A DNA stretch of 14,927 nt from Candidatus Dormiibacterota bacterium (GTDB taxonomy: Bacteria > Chloroflexota > Dormibacteria > Aeolococcales > Aeolococcaceae): positions 1-14,927 of the forward strand of contig PLXL01000236.1 in assembly GCA_003153215.1 (NCBI GenBank), written 5' to 3'. The notes under the pieces were generated by a model. It was not told where the DNA came from. It ran no database searches and saw only the letters and a program-made list of their open reading frames with translations. This document shows positions 13,427 to 14,927 of this stretch, in pieces (position 1 is the first letter of the stretch; every line of letters begins with the position of its first letter). The translations under genes and the position numbers were made by a program.

Positions 13427-13747
13427 GTGGTGACGGAGATGACGGTCCCCGACGGACGCGGGTCTCCGTTCACGCCCGTCCACGACGAGCGTTGGCGACC
13501 CGAGGCTGCCGACCCACCTGTGCTGCTCACCAAATCGGACGCCGCTCGCGTGCTCACCGTCAGCGTGCGCCAGATCTCCCGCTGGCTGGCCGACGGCTCC
13601 CTGACCCCTGTCCGCTTGGGACCCCGGCTTGTGAGATTCGCTCCGCAGGAGTTGACGGCCTTCGTTGAGCGTCAGAGCGCGCCTCCGTCACCGCCGGTTG
13701 AGTGGCCCACGAGGGGCAGGCGCCAGACCCTGCGGCGGACCGCCTAG
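13427..13747 (+). CDS. xis: excisionase-type helix-turn-helix protein
   Basis: This gene codes for 106 residues from GTG 13427; ATG 13439 is a possible start but has no spacing to the GGAG before it. The core is a MerR-like or HTH_17 helix-turn-helix: LLTKSDAARVLTVSVRQISR then WLADGSLTPVRLGPRLVRFA, with a closing helix LTAFVERQ (residues about 33-83). Such proteins bind DNA near attachment sites, bend it and steer the integrase towards excision; some act only as regulators. The integrase begins 11 bases after the stop, or at an overlapping GTG, so the two are one operon. The order xis then int next to a tRNA end is standard for actinobacterial integrative elements. Confidence 0.8.
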   Translation: MVTEMTVPDGRGSPFTPVHDERWRPEAADPPVLLTKSDAARVLTVSVRQISRWLADGSLTPVRLGPRLVRFAPQELTAFVERQSAPPSPPVEWPTRGRRQTLRRTA

Positions 13748-13758
13748 TGTTCGACCTC

Positions 13759-14927
13759 ATGAGGAGACGCCAGCGACAGGGAACGGGCACCGCCCGCCAG
13801 CGGGGCAACCGCTGGGAGATCCGGATCTTCGTCGACGGCCGCCGCTTGAGCGTGTACGGGGCGACCCAGGAGGAGGCGCAACGTAAGGCTGACGCTGCCA
13901 AGCAGCAGCGCCGGCGGACTGGCCAGGCTCCAACTGTCAGGGACTGGCTCGCCGAGTGGCTGCAGCTTCGCAGGGACCAGGTCCGGCCCCAGACGTGGCT
14001 CAGCTACGAGGCCCACGCCCGCCTGCACATCGTGCCCGCCATTGGCCCCGTCCGGCTGGACGCCCTGACCCCGGAGCACCTCGACAGGCTCCACACCGAG
14101 CTCGCGCGCAAGGTTGGAGGGACCACGGCCCACCACGTCCACATGACCCTCTCGGCCGCTCTCAACGTGGCGGCGAGGCGTGGGCTGCCGGTGTCGTCAG
14201 CAATCCATGCCGTGTCCCCGCCGCGTCGCGTCGAGCGGGCGATCGTCACCCTCTCCCCCGCCGAGGTCGATCGGCTCCTCGCCGCCGCCGCGGGCGACCC
14301 TCGGGAGGCCCTCTACGTCGTGGCGGTGCTGCTCGGGGTCCGGGAGGGCGAGCTCCTCGGCCTGCCGTGGGGGAACGTGGACCTGGCTCGGCGACAGCTG
14401 CGCGTCACGGGGACCGCCTCGCGGACGCTCGAAGGGGAGCACGTGGTCACGCTGCCCAAGACCTCGGCCAGCCACAGGAGGCTAATGCTCCCTCTCCTGG
14501 CCGTGGACGCCCTGGCACGGACCCCGAGGCTTGGCGACCTGGTCTGGCCCGGGGACGACGGTCGGATCATGCCGAGCTCGACCTTCACACACCGTTGGGA
14601 GGCGCTGCGGAGCCGCGCCGGGATCCGGCCGGTGAACTTCCACGCCCTCCGCCACACCGCCGCCACCCAGGCGCTCGAGGACGGCCAGCCGGCCCACGTG
14701 GTCGCGGCCATGCTCGGCCACGCGTCGGTGGCGACCACCCTCCGCATCTACGCCCACGTGACCCAGGTCAGCACCGAGGCGCTGGTGGCCTCGATCGACG
14801 CCCGGCACGGTCGGCGACTCCGCGTCCTCCCGGGGGAGTTAAGGGGTACGAGTGGGGGTACGGATTGGAAAGTCGTTGCCCCACAAGGGGTTTCTGGTGC
14901 CGGGAAAGGGAGTCGAACTCCCCTAGG
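13759..14927 (+). CDS. int: tyrosine site-specific recombinase (integrase), open at window end
   Basis: At least 389 residues are coded, with no stop before the window edge. ATG 13759 is used; GTG 13747 in frame overlaps the excisionase stop and is an alternative. An N-terminal arm-binding region is followed by a core-binding helical domain (PTVRDWLAEWLQLRRDQVRP, about residues 55-110) and the catalytic domain. The full active-site set is visible: Arg195 (GVREGELLGL), Lys234 (LPKTS), His295 and Arg298 (HALRHT), His321 (MLGHAS) and nucleophile Tyr331 (IYAHV). It catalyses integration and excision through a covalent 3'-phosphotyrosine. After the expected end (about residue 355) the frame continues across GGGGTAC repeats and into the antisense of the tRNA 3' end, so the true C-terminus changes with integration state. 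Confidence 0.92.
   Translation, partial: MRRRQRQGTGTARQRGNRWEIRIFVDGRRLSVYGATQEEAQRKADAAKQQRRRTGQAPTVRDWLAEWLQLRRDQVRPQTWLSYEAHARLHIVPAIGPVRLDALTPEHLDRLHTELARKVGGTTAHHVHMTLSAALNVAARRGLPVSSAIHAVSPPRRVERAIVTLSPAEVDRLLAAAAGDPREALYVVAVLLGVREGELLGLPWGNVDLARRQLRVTGTASRTLEGEHVVTLPKTSASHRRLMLPLLAVDALARTPRLGDLVWPGDDGRIMPSSTFTHRWEALRSRAGIRPVNFHALRHTAATQALEDGQPAHVVAAMLGHASVATTLRIYAHVTQVSTEALVASIDARHGRRLRVLPGELRGTSGGTDWKVVAPQGVSGAGKGSRTPL
14837..14890 (+). repeat. short repeats between integrase core and tRNA end
   Basis: GGGGTACGAGTGGGGGTACGG contains the unit GGGGTACG twice, and CCCCACAAGGGG (14879-14890) is a small hairpin followed by TTT. These lie where recombinase core and arm sites are expected, directly inside the tRNA-proximal attachment site. 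Confidence 0.35.
14895..14927 (-). tRNA. 3' end of a tRNA gene, probable attachment site (partial)
   Basis: The minus strand ends TCCCGGC-A-CCA: a 7-base acceptor 3' strand (14905-14899), discriminator A (14898) and encoded CCA (14897-14895). Before it lies TTCGACT as a T-loop, with GGGAG and CCCTT as T-stem strands. That stem has one A-C mismatch and G-U pairs, so this may be an imperfect att copy rather than a working tRNA. The anticodon lies beyond the window and the amino acid cannot be told; a leucine-type tRNA is one possibility. Its 3' end faces the integrase, as expected for tRNA-targeting elements. Confidence 0.55.

Noticed and set aside
1..14927. CRISPR array
   Set aside because: No regularly spaced direct repeats of 20-40 bases are visible anywhere in the window.

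Overview
This is a G+C-rich window, most like an actinobacterium or another high-GC soil or environmental lineage. The evidence is the codon use, frequent GTG starts, ATGA/GTGA-type gene overlaps and the protein families present; the genus cannot be read from it. It looks like the right-hand part of an integrated genomic island loaded with defence and toxin-antitoxin type genes. At the right end a tyrosine integrase (13759 to the window edge) with an upstream excisionase-type gene abuts the 3' end of a tRNA-like sequence on the minus strand (14895-14927, with encoded CCA). The island would therefore extend leftwards from that tRNA. Its far attachment site is not in the window.

Left part (1-2980): the C-terminal part of an SMC/RecF-like ABC ATPase (1-882) overlaps a small helical protein gene (869-1282). 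A multi-pass membrane protein of visibly lower G+C follows (1608-2732), then a frameshifted remnant of an IS110-type transposase (2783-2918).

Centre (2981-8372, all minus strand): an AbiEi-like regulator (7285-8316) sits behind a promoter whose TATAAT box lies between two perfect 11-bp inverted arms. Downstream come an XRE regulator carrying ScpB-like winged-helix modules (6027-6887), a 473-residue HEPN/abortive-infection protein with an intact RX6H motif (4541-5962), a translationally coupled unknown protein (3891-4544) and another unknown protein (2981-3703). Regulator, HEPN protein and coupled partner form a compact cassette and are the best candidate here for an undescribed defence system.

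Right-centre (8461-10277): an IS630-type unit is bounded by perfect 13-bp terminal inverted repeats and TA dinucleotides. It holds a frameshifted transposase gene and, as a passenger, an aminoglycoside/lincosamide nucleotidyltransferase-like gene on the other strand. A second, diverged copy of the transposase 3' end sits next to the right terminal repeat, so the unit is a mosaic of two related insertion sequences.

Right (10275-13436): a class II Fic protein with a small upstream gene, a damaged ParE/RelE-type toxin-antitoxin locus with an intact antitoxin-like gene and a toxin frameshifted in a G run, and a small hypothetical gene. A repeat-rich non-coding region with possible short coupled ORFs precedes the excisionase and integrase. 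Broken transposases, a broken toxin and gene fragments between intact modules point to repeated insertion and decay in an integration hotspot.
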